From Chloroflexota bacterium (GTDB taxonomy: Bacteria; Chloroflexota; Ktedonobacteria; Ktedonobacterales; JADMIN01): 64,000 nucleotides of DNA. A model generated the notes under the pieces. It saw only the letters and a list, made by a program, of their open reading frames with translations. It ran no database searches and was not told where the DNA came from. Positions 24,157 to 32,754 of this stretch are shown piece after piece (the stretch's first letter is position 1; the number at the start of each line of letters is the position of its first letter). The stretch lies in the NCBI GenBank assembly GCA_021323855.1, contig JAJPKE010000036.1, forward strand, positions 62,001 through 126,000. Reading direction: 5' to 3'. The translations under genes were made by a program, and so were the position numbers.

Positions 24157-25328
24157 GCGACGAACCGAACTTTCAGAATCATCATCACCAGCAGCACGAG
24201 GGGCTGGATAACATTGGAGGCATGCAGGCGATGCCCTCGCCAGAGTTTCCGGAGTTCGAGGCGCTTGCCGCACGCCTGACCGCTGATGGCGCCGTCTGGC
24301 AAAGCCGTCTGCCGGACCCAACGCGCGTGGCGGAGCGCATCCGCGCCATCCCAGGCGAATCCCTTGCCTTCCCTCGCCGTGCTGCTGAAGGAGATTTCCC
24401 GATGTCCATAGAGACGAATGATACCAATACTCCTGGTAGCCCGCGCTGGCTACGTACACCCACATCCGCGAATCCGCCGCGCCCGCCGCGTTCAGGGAAA
24501 CCACGCGGACGCTGGCTAGGACTCATCGCGGCGGTGGTCGTCGTGGCGTTGCTGGCGCTGGTGCTGGGTCTGCTGGCGCGTGGCCGAACCGGTGGCAGCC
24601 CAGCCGCGCAGTCAACACAGACCAGCACCACCCAACAGACCCAACCGGCGCAGACCAGCACCACCGGCGCCTTCCAGGTCACGTCGGTTGCGATGTCCGT
24701 CTCACCCACATCAATCGCCAACCTGGCCTGTGGCTCGAGCGTCACCGTCACCTATACCGCAACCATTCAGGTTGCGAACAGCAGCAGCGGTGGAACGGTG
24801 CAATTTACCTATACCGTGAACAACGGACGCCAGCAAACGCCTGCCAGCGTCACCTTCAATCCCGGTGAGACCAGCAAAACGTACACCTTCACCTGGAGCG
24901 GCGCTTTGCCCGCCGATCATACCGCGCCCGGGCTGGGCGGCATCCAGGTGACCAGCCCCAATCAACTCACGTCGTCTATGATCGCGCCAACGGGCCAGTG
25001 CGTCACCGCGCCCGCCTGTGGCTCCAATTTTTCTGGGCGTCCCTATCAAAGCACGCTCACGACTGCCTACGGGACGGTGCCACTGCCAACGCTCTCGCGC
25101 ACGGTGCCGAATGACGCCTCCGGTGGGCAGCGGGGCTATGACATTTGCAGCGCCGGAACCGCCGCCAGCATTGCAGCGTATATGGAGCAGAACCTGCCTT
25201 CCTATGGCTGGACGCTGGTGAGCAGCAGTGGCGGCATTGAAACCTGGAAGAGCAGCACCGGCACGATCAACTGGAGCGTGACCGATCCGCTGAACTGGAA
25301 CATCAACTGGCGTGTTCCGCTCGCCTAG
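24153..25328 (+). CDS. Single-pass membrane protein, putative anti-sigma factor
   Basis: A 391-residue protein encoded in a 4-base overlap with the ECF sigma gene. The cytoplasmic part (1-125) is His-rich at the start and otherwise uncharacterised; the classic anti-sigma zinc-binding H-x3-C-x2-C is not visible. One transmembrane helix lies at about 128-148, then a Thr/Gln/Ser stalk, an immunoglobulin-like beta domain (about 175-285, VTYTATIQVANSSSGGTVQF) and a Cys-containing C-terminal domain (295-390). Gene order and topology suggest an anti-sigma factor that senses outside conditions. With no recognisable anti-sigma domain, this is inference. Confidence 0.65.
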   Translation: MSDEPNFQNHHHQQHEGLDNIGGMQAMPSPEFPEFEALAARLTADGAVWQSRLPDPTRVAERIRAIPGESLAFPRRAAEGDFPMSIETNDTNTPGSPRWLRTPTSANPPRPPRSGKPRGRWLGLIAAVVVVALLALVLGLLARGRTGGSPAAQSTQTSTTQQTQPAQTSTTGAFQVTSVAMSVSPTSIANLACGSSVTVTYTATIQVANSSSGGTVQFTYTVNNGRQQTPASVTFNPGETSKTYTFTWSGALPADHTAPGLGGIQVTSPNQLTSSMIAPTGQCVTAPACGSNFSGRPYQSTLTTAYGTVPLPTLSRTVPNDASGGQRGYDICSAGTAASIAAYMEQNLPSYGWTLVSSSGGIETWKSSTGTINWSVTDPLNWNINWRVPLA

Positions 25329-25447
25329 CGTGTGGAGAGCACTGTGCATCTCTTGGCTCGCCGGTAGTTCGCTGGCGAGCCACTGTGCGTCAAACGAGCC
25401 ATCTATACTGGTATACTGGCCACGCCTGTGAGCCGTTGGGGTTATCC

Positions 25448-26701
25448 ATGAAATTATCTCTGCGAATGAGGAACATACGAACGGCAAGCGCATTGCTAGG
25501 CGTATGCCTGCTGCTCTTCATCACAGCGGGCTGTGGCGTGAGTTCCACCGGCAGCGGCTCCGCAACGCCAACGCCTTCGCCACTGGCAACGGTGACGCCA
25601 TTTCCGTCGCCCACCTCCACGCCCGCCGGGCTGGACCAGCGCATAAACGCCTATATCGCCAACATGACGCTCACACAGCAGATCGGGCAGACGTTGATGC
25701 TGGCGGTGTATGCCAACGGCTACAATGCCAATCTCGATCAGGCGCTGACGCAGTGGGACCTGGGCAGCGCCATCATCTTCCCTAACTATAACGGCGGTCC
25801 GCTGGAACCGACAACGCTGGCCGGTATGCAACAACTCATCCATGACCTGCAAGCGCACGCGAGCAGTCCGCTGCTGCTCGCCACCGATGAGGAGGGTGGG
25901 CTGGTGGACCGGCTCTCCTTCTATTACGGCGCAACGCCCTCGCCACAGCAACTCGCCGCGACGGGCAGCCCGCAGCAGGTCTATGCGCAGGCACAGACGG
26001 ATGCGCAGCGCATGCACGACCTCGGCCTCAATGTGGATTTCGCGCCCCTGGCGGATGTGTATCAGGGCGGTGGCATAGACCAGAGCCGCACCTTCGGCAC
26101 GACACCCGGCGCCGTCGCCACCTACGCGGGTGCATTCCTGGACGGCTTGCAACAGAACGGCATCGCGGGGACGCTAAAGCACTGGCCGGGGCTGGGCGCA
26201 TCCAGCGGCAACCCCGATTACACGCTGCCTACGGTGACACACACCAAAGATCAACTCAACGCGATTGATTTCGCCTCGTTCCGCATGCTGCTCAGCCACC
26301 AGCCGGATATGATTATGGTGACGCATGTGATCGTCCCCGCTTACGATGCGCAGGCGCCCGCCTCGCTTTCGCCGGTGCTGGTGCAGCAGGTGCTACGCGG
26401 CCAACTCGGCTATCAGGGGGTGGTCGTCACCGATGCGATGGATGCGCAGGGGCTGATCGAGTACATGCAGCAGCAGGGCTACAGCGACCCCGCGCAGGGC
26501 ATCGCCGAAGCCTGTGTGCGCGCATTCCTGGCCGGAGACGACCTCATCGAAGCGCCCATCGAGCAAGATCGCCTGGCGGCGGTGGTCGCGGCGATGACCC
26601 AGGCCGTCGAATCTGGCCGCATCCCACAGCAACGGCTGCACGATGCGCTCTATCGTATCATCGCACTTAAGGTGCAACTCGGCCTGCTGACGCTGCCGTA
26701 A
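25448..26701 (+). CDS. Glycoside hydrolase family 3-like lipoprotein
   Basis: A 417-residue exported protein starting at the ATG at 25448. It opens with a lipoprotein signal peptide (MKLSLRMRNIR, hydrophobic core, lipobox ITAGC), then a Thr/Pro-rich linker. The rest is a GH3 N-terminal TIM barrel like NagZ: LLLATDEEGG, LNVDFAPLADV, GTLKHWPGLG and VVVTDAMDAQG, the last carrying the nucleophile aspartate. NagZ-type enzymes use a D-x-H dyad for acid/base catalysis; here the matching site reads PDYTLP, with no histidine. Activity may therefore differ from beta-N-acetylglucosaminidase. It ends 6 bases before the convergent yqeY-like gene. Confidence 0.85.
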   Translation: MKLSLRMRNIRTASALLGVCLLLFITAGCGVSSTGSGSATPTPSPLATVTPFPSPTSTPAGLDQRINAYIANMTLTQQIGQTLMLAVYANGYNANLDQALTQWDLGSAIIFPNYNGGPLEPTTLAGMQQLIHDLQAHASSPLLLATDEEGGLVDRLSFYYGATPSPQQLAATGSPQQVYAQAQTDAQRMHDLGLNVDFAPLADVYQGGGIDQSRTFGTTPGAVATYAGAFLDGLQQNGIAGTLKHWPGLGASSGNPDYTLPTVTHTKDQLNAIDFASFRMLLSHQPDMIMVTHVIVPAYDAQAPASLSPVLVQQVLRGQLGYQGVVVTDAMDAQGLIEYMQQQGYSDPAQGIAEACVRAFLAGDDLIEAPIEQDRLAAVVAAMTQAVESGRIPQQRLHDALYRIIALKVQLGLLTLP

Positions 26702-26707
26702 ACCTGT

Positions 26708-27181
26708 CTATGCCGTCAGTTCGCGGACAATCTGCTGCACACGGCGGCCATCAGCGCGGCCTTTGGTCTCGCGTGAGGCCACCGGCATGACCTTGCGGAA
26801 CTCGTTGCCTTCGCGGGCAATGATATCCTGCACGATGGCGCGTAGCTCATCGTCGGACATCTGCGCCGGCAGATAGGCTTTCAGCAGCGCGCCCTCGCGC
26901 TCTTCTTTCTCCGCGCTCTCCGTGCGGCCAGCCTTGCGATAGAGTTGCGCGGCCTCGTCGCGCTGCTTCACCAATTTCTCGATGATGTTGAGGCGGTCTT
27001 GTTCCGTCAACGGCACACGAAAATGCGGGTTCTTCTCATCGGTGCGCGCCACCTCTTCAAGGTGAAACGCATTGAGCGCACCCCGCACTGTATCCAGCCG
27101 CACTTGATCGCGCTGGCGCTGCGCTTCCTTCACCTCTGCCCGCAGCCGCTCTTCCAGCGGCGATGTCCCCTGGTCAGCCAT
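26708..27181 (-). CDS. GatB/YqeY domain-containing protein
   Basis: A 157-residue YqeY-family protein, close to the family's usual 148-150. It has the N-terminal helical bundle (LEERLRAEVKEAQRQRDQVRLDTVRGALNA in sequence order) and the C-terminal three-helix domain shared with the tail of GatB, including LKAYLPAQMSDDELR and ETKGRADGRRVQQIVRE. The C-terminal domain binds tRNA in GatB; the free-standing protein has no firm function. It appears to be a single gene, converging with the GH3 gene. Confidence 0.9.
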   Translation of the reverse strand: MADQGTSPLEERLRAEVKEAQRQRDQVRLDTVRGALNAFHLEEVARTDEKNPHFRVPLTEQDRLNIIEKLVKQRDEAAQLYRKAGRTESAEKEEREGALLKAYLPAQMSDDELRAIVQDIIAREGNEFRKVMPVASRETKGRADGRRVQQIVRELTA

Positions 27182-27232
27182 ATAGTCGCTCTTTCTGACC
27201 CCTCGATTTCTCTCTGTTTACTATCTTTAATG

Positions 27233-28243
27233 CTAGCTTACTTGCACCGTAATCGTGATGACGGCATGCGCTGTGCTGGATGGACCGCCAATGTGTGGCG
27301 CAAAGCTATGCGGTGAACTGGATGGGCTTGCCGACGGACTTGTTGATGGGCTGCTGGTTGCCGGCGTGCTGCCCGAATTGACTGGCGCGATACTATTGTC
27401 GGGCGGCGCTTTCGGCGCGCTGATCTTGAAATAGACAAATCCCGCACCGGCGCCCAGCAACAGCATCAACAGGACCACCAGCACTGCCTTCCCCGCCGTA
27501 AATCCGCTCTTTGGCTCCGGCAGTTCGTCTGCCCCCTGCGGTTGGAGGCGGTTGTATCCTGGCCGCCCAGCCATGCCACCCATGCCGCGCCCATTCATAT
27601 CGGCAACGGCGGCTCCGGGTCGTGGACGGCGGGTCGTGCCGCTGGGGTCATCGCCCCAGAGACCGCCGCCCGCTGGTGGACGATTGCGCGCGCTGGAGCC
27701 ACCACGTGTCGCGGGCGACCACGTATCCTCATCACCACGCGCGGGCGGGCGCGGGCCGCGCATACGCGGGTCGCGCGGGTCATATCCCGAACGGCTGCCC
27801 CCATAGCTCCCATAGCCATCGCGCCGCTCACGAGGATCGCGTCCCCCGCCACTACTCCCGCCACTGCCGCCACGGTAGTCATCGCGGCTGGAAGGGCGAC
27901 GCCCATAGCTGCCATAGCCATCGGCAGAGGACCCACGCGAGGAGCCAGAAGAACTAGATGAGCCGGATGAGCCGTAAGACCCGCGCGAAGACCGTCCGCG
28001 ATCATCATAGCCACCACCGCCGGAGCGCCCGCCGGATGAGCCGCGCGCATCACGCGCATCATAGTCGTCGCGGCTGCTGGAAGAACGCGAGGAGTGGCGT
28101 TCGGAACGATCATCTCGCCCCGCGCGGTCTGTCCGGTCGCGATTGGGCGAGCGACTGACAAAGCGGTCGCCGTTCTCTGCGCGTCCCCCACGCGAGGAGC
28201 GCCCCGGCGTCCACGTCTCGTCCTCCCATCCTGGTTTTCCCAT
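27233..28243 (-). CDS. Membrane protein with long RGG-like disordered region
   Basis: A 336-residue protein starting at the ATG at 28243, after GGGAGGCG. Residues 1-235 are a disordered tract dominated by Arg, Gly, Ser, Asp and Tyr, with repeats such as SRDDYDARDARG, GSYGSSGSSSSSGSSRG and RDGYGSYGGSRSGYDPRDPR. One transmembrane helix (AGKAVLVVLLMLLLGAGAG) lies near 250-270, and a short Pro/Ser/Thr-rich outer tail follows. The composition resembles eukaryotic RGG and Tyr-rich condensate-forming proteins. No enzymatic domain is present. Function is unknown; tethering RNA or partner proteins to the membrane is a hypothesis. Confidence 0.72.
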   Translation of the reverse strand: MGKPGWEDETWTPGRSSRGGRAENGDRFVSRSPNRDRTDRAGRDDRSERHSSRSSSSRDDYDARDARGSSGGRSGGGGYDDRGRSSRGSYGSSGSSSSSGSSRGSSADGYGSYGRRPSSRDDYRGGSGGSSGGGRDPRERRDGYGSYGGSRSGYDPRDPRMRGPRPPARGDEDTWSPATRGGSSARNRPPAGGGLWGDDPSGTTRRPRPGAAVADMNGRGMGGMAGRPGYNRLQPQGADELPEPKSGFTAGKAVLVVLLMLLLGAGAGFVYFKISAPKAPPDNSIAPVNSGSTPATSSPSTSPSASPSSSPHSFAPHIGGPSSTAHAVITITVQVS

Positions 28244-28358
28244 CGTTACATCGCCTCCCAGGCTGCTCACCGCAGATATCTGCATGATCTCATGCTTTTG
28301 GGCACACACTATCAACGCGAGTGTACCATAATCACCAGGGAGCGCGCATCGGTAGTAC

Positions 28359-28480
28359 TGGTAGCCCCACCCCCTGCCCCACCGCTTCGCTCATCGCCTT
28401 CTCCGCACTGCCAGGCAGTGCTTCCATGCTTCGCATGGCGGAGGCTCATCCCCGTGCGCGGAAGAGGGGAGCAGAGAGGC
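28359..28480. repeat. Diverged dispersed repeat
   Basis: In the gap before the RGG-like gene (28244-28506). It reads CCCCACCCCCTGCCCCACCG near 28367, an inner inverted repeat (CACTGCCAGGCAGTG at 28408-28422, then CCATGCTTCGCATGG at 28426-28440), and CCCCGTGCGCGGAAGAGGGG near 28453-28472. It is the same family as at 4.6 kb, but with extra palindromes inserted between the two arms, as also seen at 47.9 kb. Confidence 0.7.
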
Positions 28481-28506
28481 TGGCGGGTTCATCCACCGGC
28501 CACCCG

Positions 28507-29346
28507 TTACTCTTCGTCAGGTTCAGGGGAGGGCGGCGCGGGACGGCGGGGCATCAGCGACTCACCGGCGCTCGCCATGAAGCCGCCGATGGCGACCGAC
28601 GAGCGATTGGATTCACGTACCGGAATGGCTTCCAGCGCAGCGCAGAGCGCCTGCACCTGCTTGCCAAGTGTGTCAGCCTTGCTTCCTGCGCCCGCCAAAA
28701 TCAGGCCATCTGCGCCCAACCGTACCAGCGCCTTCACCGCTGCCGCTGGCAACTCCCCGGTCACATCCACCAACGCCGGGAAGCGTATCGCCTCAAATAC
28801 CAGGCGCAGCCGGGCAAACTCGCTGACCGTTAGCCTATCGAGCGCAGCCGTCCCTTCGGGCAACTGAATGACGGCAGCCTGCGCTGGCAAGAGATTCTCC
28901 GCCCGCAGCAAGACACGCCCCAGGTCGTCGCGTGGCGCCTCCACCGTGACCACCACATCAAGCTGCTCAATCTCATCGAAGAGCAACGCCGCCGGCGCCT
29001 CCGCCCCCGCCAGCGCAAACGCTGCGCCTGCCTCCAGCGCCGCTTTGAGCGCGCCATCTGCGTCAGCGTGCTTGCCAGCGTAGGCGACACCCAGGAGCGT
29101 GCTGCCCGTCGCAAGCACAGCCTTCACTTTGGCGAGATCAGCGCCCGGCGTCCATCCGCTGATGATGACGCCATCCGCTCCTGCTTTGACGGCGGCCTCG
29201 GCGGCAGCGACATCACCAGCATCGAGTGTGACAAAGACCGCTGCGGGACGTGGCTTACGCCCAGCCGATTGAGAACGGCCCAGAAACCCAAACCCATTAC
29301 CAGTCGCCTGGCTGACCTGCTGTAACTTTTCGACGAGTTTTCCCAT
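28507..29346 (-). CDS. TIM-barrel-like protein of unknown function
   Basis: A 279-residue soluble protein starting at the ATG at 29346. It alternates hydrophobic strands and Ala-rich helices like a TIM barrel. Two related segments stand out: AAEAAVKAGADGVIISGWTP in the N-terminal half and AAVKALVRLGADGLILAG in the C-terminal half, typical of phosphate-binding half-barrels. The C terminus is a short Pro/Arg tail. No catalytic signature is recognisable. The frame stays open upstream of the ATG and encodes a Cys-rich stretch (YCEKCLRKGCACEG). A TATAAT lies just before that stretch, so I treat it as leader. Confidence 0.6.
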   Translation of the reverse strand: MGKLVEKLQQVSQATGNGFGFLGRSQSAGRKPRPAAVFVTLDAGDVAAAEAAVKAGADGVIISGWTPGADLAKVKAVLATGSTLLGVAYAGKHADADGALKAALEAGAAFALAGAEAPAALLFDEIEQLDVVVTVEAPRDDLGRVLLRAENLLPAQAAVIQLPEGTAALDRLTVSEFARLRLVFEAIRFPALVDVTGELPAAAVKALVRLGADGLILAGAGSKADTLGKQVQALCAALEAIPVRESNRSSVAIGGFMASAGESLMPRRPAPPSPEPDEE

Positions 29347-29600
29347 AGATGTGTCTACCTCTTTATCCGCAAGCGATATATGCGCCGGCCCCTCGCAGGC
29401 GCACCCCTTGCGGAGACATTTCTCGCAATACGGCACATTATAGCAGCAGGCACGGCCCGCCAGCCATGCGCCCCAACGCAGCGCAGAGCAGGACAGAGCA
29501 CTACAGGCCACAAGCGAAAGCACCGCTCCTCAGCGTATCTTCGCAGGAAAGCGGCGCTTTTTGCTCTATCGCAGCGAGAATGGATGTATGATTGGCTGAA

Positions 29601-30140
29601 TTAACTGACGCGCACGGTGAAGGTGACGACGCGCGCGTATTGCGGGCAGGGCATGTTCGGCTGATCGCAGAGCGGCGTGCCGGTGAAGTTGAGTGTTATG
29701 CTACCCGCCGTTGTCATCTGGAAGTTCCAGAAGCAAACGCTACGCTGTGGGTCCTGTGCGGCATTGAGCGCAGGCGTAGGGCTACCTGCGCTGGCGGTAT
29801 AGGTCCAGCGCATCGAGATGGGCAGTTGCACTTGCACCAGTTCGCCCACCTGCGCGGTTCCGCTCTGCCCAGGCGTCGCCTGCGTCAGCACCAGCCCCGG
29901 TGTGCCCGCGCTATTGACATCAGCATATGGACCGCTACATGGGCGAACGCTCGTGCCAGCGATGGGATGATGCGTCGCGGTTGGCTGTGCGACTGTCGGA
30001 TATCGCTCAGCGACGCCGGAGGTCCCGCCGCAACCAGCGAGCGCTAATGCCAACACGCCTATGATGATGCCCATGCCCAATAGTAGCGACGCGCGAGGAT
30101 GATAGTTGAACTGATGACGAGGGCGGGAAAGTCGCGCCAT
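29601..30140 (-). CDS. Lipoprotein of unknown function
   Basis: A 179-residue lipoprotein. The N terminus MARLSRPRH precedes a hydrophobic core and the lipobox LALAGC, so the mature protein would be lipid-linked on the outer face of the membrane. The rest is a single beta-rich domain of about 130 residues with four cysteines (PCSGPY, VCFWNFQ, LCDQPNMPCPQ) that could form two disulfides. AGAGGAG lies 7 bases before the ATG at 30140; an upstream in-frame ATG is not supported. I do not recognise the domain. The 254-base gap downstream, to 29346, shows no gene. Confidence 0.68.
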   Translation of the reverse strand: MARLSRPRHQFNYHPRASLLLGMGIIIGVLALALAGCGGTSGVAERYPTVAQPTATHHPIAGTSVRPCSGPYADVNSAGTPGLVLTQATPGQSGTAQVGELVQVQLPISMRWTYTASAGSPTPALNAAQDPQRSVCFWNFQMTTAGSITLNFTGTPLCDQPNMPCPQYARVVTFTVRVS

Positions 30141-30200
30141 TGCGGTTCTCCTCTCTACAAACTCCATAACCAGGAATACGGTCAACTGCAAGCATTCCTT

Positions 30201-30278
30201 GCTACTGGACGCGGCGATGCGCTGAAATGTTCCCCGCTACTGGACGCGGCGATGCGCTGAAATGTTCCCCGCTACTGG
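30201..30278. repeat. 35-bp tandem direct repeat, two copies plus a fragment
   Basis: A 35-base unit beginning GCTACTGGACGCGGCGATGC occurs at 30201-30235 and identically at 30236-30270. The first 8 bases repeat again at 30271, and a partial match precedes the first copy. It fills the gap between the lipoprotein gene and the nurA-like gene. Each unit has the short dyad CGCGGCGATGCG. With no spacers it is not a CRISPR. Confidence 0.85.
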
Positions 30279-30279
30279 C

Positions 30280-31575
30280 TCACACACGGCGGCGGTTCTT
30301 GCTCAGCGCTTTGCGTGAGAAGCTGAATGCCAGCCCTTCGCGCTCCGCAAACGACTGGAAGATGGCGTAAAACTGCGCGCGGTCGGCGCTGCTGATGACG
30401 GCAACCGCATCGGCAGCCTCCACCGGATATGGATAGCCATTGCCGGCGATTACCTCGCCGCGCAGCGCATCCAGCACGCCATCCAGCAGGCCAGCTTCCA
30501 GCACCCAACGCGGAAACTCCAGCCGCGCCGGTGGGCGGTCCAGCGCCGCCTGGAAATAAACGAAGGCGATATCTTCTCGCTGCTCCTCGTAGCCCATGCT
30601 CTCCAGGTCGGCGCGCGCCGAAATGAAGGCCGGGGTGCGGTCGCCCCAGCGCATACTGCCCTGCCAGAGCAGCGCATCATGTACGCCCGCCGTCGCCGGT
30701 AACTCGTTCTCTTCCAGCGTATCGAGCATCGTCACAATGTCGCGCGCATAGCTCGTATCAATATAGGCGATCAGTGGTATCTGATACTCGCGTGAGGCGC
30801 TGAGCAGTTGCCGCGCCGCCTCTACATAGCGTTTTTTGTACGGCGGTGGCATCTTCAGCGCAAAGGAGACGATCAAACTGCCGTCATAGAACGCGATGAC
30901 CTTGCCAGCCCGCCGGTCGCCGCCAGTGCCAGCGCGCTGATGGTGCTGCATGCGCGCGATGAGCGTCTGCGCTTCCAGCTCGAAGCGGCGCAGATGGACG
31001 ATCTGCGTGGAATAGCCGAGCGCCTCGCCGGTGCGCGCGTCGGCATCGGGCACCGCGCCCAGTAATTCGTCCGGCGGTAGGAGTTCGGTCGCCACATCTT
31101 TGACGTATGGCGCCGGTGGCTCATGGGGATTCTCGAAGAGGCCAGCCTGCACCAACGCAATCGGCACCGAAGCGTCGCGCCAGGGCAGGAGCTGGCTGCC
31201 ATCTACAGCAAAGGTCGTCGTGCCGCGCAGACATTCCGCCCAGGCGCGCGCCTCCTCGTGGTGCGCAAAGTCGCGTCCGAAGGGCAGCACCGGCACACCA
31301 GCGCCACTAGAAGCCCCAGACGCCCGCCAGCGGTCGTATTCGCTGGTGGGCAGCGCGCCCGCCGAGGATGGCCCTTGCCCGTTCTCGCCGTTGGGTGCGC
31401 TCGCCAGGCGTTGCGTCTGCGCCGCCCGTAGCGCCTGCGCTGTGGCGTAGCGCCGGCCCAGGCTCGCCAGCGCCGCGCGATACGCGCCAAGTTGCTGCCC
31501 GTAGCGGTCCTGATAGCTGGTGAAATGCTCGCGGGTGCGTTCCAACTCCGCCAGCAATTTTTGCGTGTACAGCAT
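30280..31575 (-). CDS. NurA-domain nuclease
   Basis: A 431-residue protein with a NurA nuclease domain. FAVDGSQLLPWRD carries the first catalytic aspartate and VIAFYDGSLIVSFAL a second, and the C-terminal YPYPVEAADAVAVIS segment fits the third acidic motif. NurA is a 5'-3' nuclease of the RNase-H-like fold that works with the HerA translocase in DNA end resection, and NurA-HerA pairs also appear in phage-defence systems. No herA lies in this window. The gene is 30 bases after the SLATT/DUF4231 gene on the same strand, suggesting one operon. It starts at the ATG at 31575 after GAGGGGAGG. Confidence 0.82.
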   Translation of the reverse strand: MLYTQKLLAELERTREHFTSYQDRYGQQLGAYRAALASLGRRYATAQALRAAQTQRLASAPNGENGQGPSSAGALPTSEYDRWRASGASSGAGVPVLPFGRDFAHHEEARAWAECLRGTTTFAVDGSQLLPWRDASVPIALVQAGLFENPHEPPAPYVKDVATELLPPDELLGAVPDADARTGEALGYSTQIVHLRRFELEAQTLIARMQHHQRAGTGGDRRAGKVIAFYDGSLIVSFALKMPPPYKKRYVEAARQLLSASREYQIPLIAYIDTSYARDIVTMLDTLEENELPATAGVHDALLWQGSMRWGDRTPAFISARADLESMGYEEQREDIAFVYFQAALDRPPARLEFPRWVLEAGLLDGVLDALRGEVIAGNGYPYPVEAADAVAVISSADRAQFYAIFQSFAEREGLAFSFSRKALSKNRRRV

Positions 31576-31605
31576 CCCGGCCTCCCCTCGGAAAGCGGCA
31601 AGTGG

Positions 31606-32565
31606 TTACTCGTCGCGGGTTGCGCGCCAGAGACGGTGTTCCCGCGAGAAGGCTTCTTCGGCCTCATCCACGAATTGCGCCCAATCCGCAATCACCTCCG
31701 GCATATGCCTGGGCACGGCCTCCGCCAGCGATTGCGCCTCTTTGGCGGCGACGTTATAGCTGGCGCGCAAATCCTGATAGCGACGCGCCTGCGTCCAGGC
31801 GATGCCAGCGCTGACCAGCGCAACGACCAACGCCTGGAAGTTGCTGGGAATAACCTTGAAGGCTTCGAGTATAGCCAGCGACGCGCCAATGATTTCCAGC
31901 GCAACGAGTATCCAGTGAAAAAGCCACTCCTGGTGCTTGTTCCAGATGGCTTTGCGCGCATACCAGTGCTGTTGGTCTTCAATGCGTCTCTCCTGATAGA
32001 CGCGGTGGCGCGTGGCGGCGTCTTGCTGGCGCAAATCGCGCATAACGGTCGTAACCTGACCCGCCTCCGAGAACGTGATGCGGCCTGCGATTTTGCGGAC
32101 ATCTTTCAGGCTGTCCTGGAGCCGCTGAATCAGCAGCGCATCGGCGGCCCCCAGGTCGAGCGTCAGATCGAACGGACGCCCTCCGACGGCATAGCGCCAG
32201 CCGAGCGATTTCGCAGACTCAGCCACGGCGCGCGCCTCATACCAGAGCGTATCTGGGTGGCGAAAGAAGCGTATCAGGCGCATGATAAGTGCAATTAAGA
32301 TGAAGACGGCTGCCACCAGATCAGCAACCGGCAGCGCGGGGATATGCACGCCGCTGATGGTCAGCGGGCCGACCTTGAACGGCAGAAAGCTGAAGAGTCC
32401 AGCCAGCGTGCCAGCCAGCAAGAGAACCAGTTCCGCGCGCAACAGATTGAAGAAACGCTTCTGGGCGCGAATGGCCGCTTTGTCCGTCTGCCGGAACAAC
32501 AAGGGTAAATCATCGTCTGCCAGGGTGGTCGGGGTTGCAGTGGTCGCGGGAGAAGGATGGCCCAT
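31606..32565 (-). CDS. SLATT / DUF4231 multi-helix membrane protein
   Basis: A 319-residue membrane protein with two pairs of helices: about 40-64 and 80-101, then about 215-236 and 241-262. The segment TLWYEARAVAESAKSLGWRYAVGG is the hallmark that follows the first pair in SLATT_3 domains; the second pair with its helical arms fits DUF4231 (also SLATT-type). SLATT proteins are predicted pore-forming effectors in nucleotide-dependent defence systems, usually next to a SMODS or SLOG signal-handling gene. Here the neighbour is a NurA nuclease instead. The start has GAGGTACTGCG upstream. Confidence 0.78.
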   Translation of the reverse strand: MGHPSPATTATPTTLADDDLPLLFRQTDKAAIRAQKRFFNLLRAELVLLLAGTLAGLFSFLPFKVGPLTISGVHIPALPVADLVAAVFILIALIMRLIRFFRHPDTLWYEARAVAESAKSLGWRYAVGGRPFDLTLDLGAADALLIQRLQDSLKDVRKIAGRITFSEAGQVTTVMRDLRQQDAATRHRVYQERRIEDQQHWYARKAIWNKHQEWLFHWILVALEIIGASLAILEAFKVIPSNFQALVVALVSAGIAWTQARRYQDLRASYNVAAKEAQSLAEAVPRHMPEVIADWAQFVDEAEEAFSREHRLWRATRDE

Positions 32566-32754
32566 CGCAGTACCTCGCTTTGGTTTCCACTCGACATAAA
32601 TACAAGTTCAATCAGGCATTTCAACGAGAACGCTGGTAGTGTATCATGCCGGGGATAAAACCGGGGGAGGAACATGCTGGCTTTGACTGCGCAGCCTCAA
32701 CAAGCGAGGGCGCGCATATGCCAGAGCCAGCGTAGCGCAGTGGTGTCTGCGAAC

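Noticed and set aside
30201-30278. Possible CRISPR array
   Set aside because: The units are directly adjacent with no spacers, and no cas gene is present.
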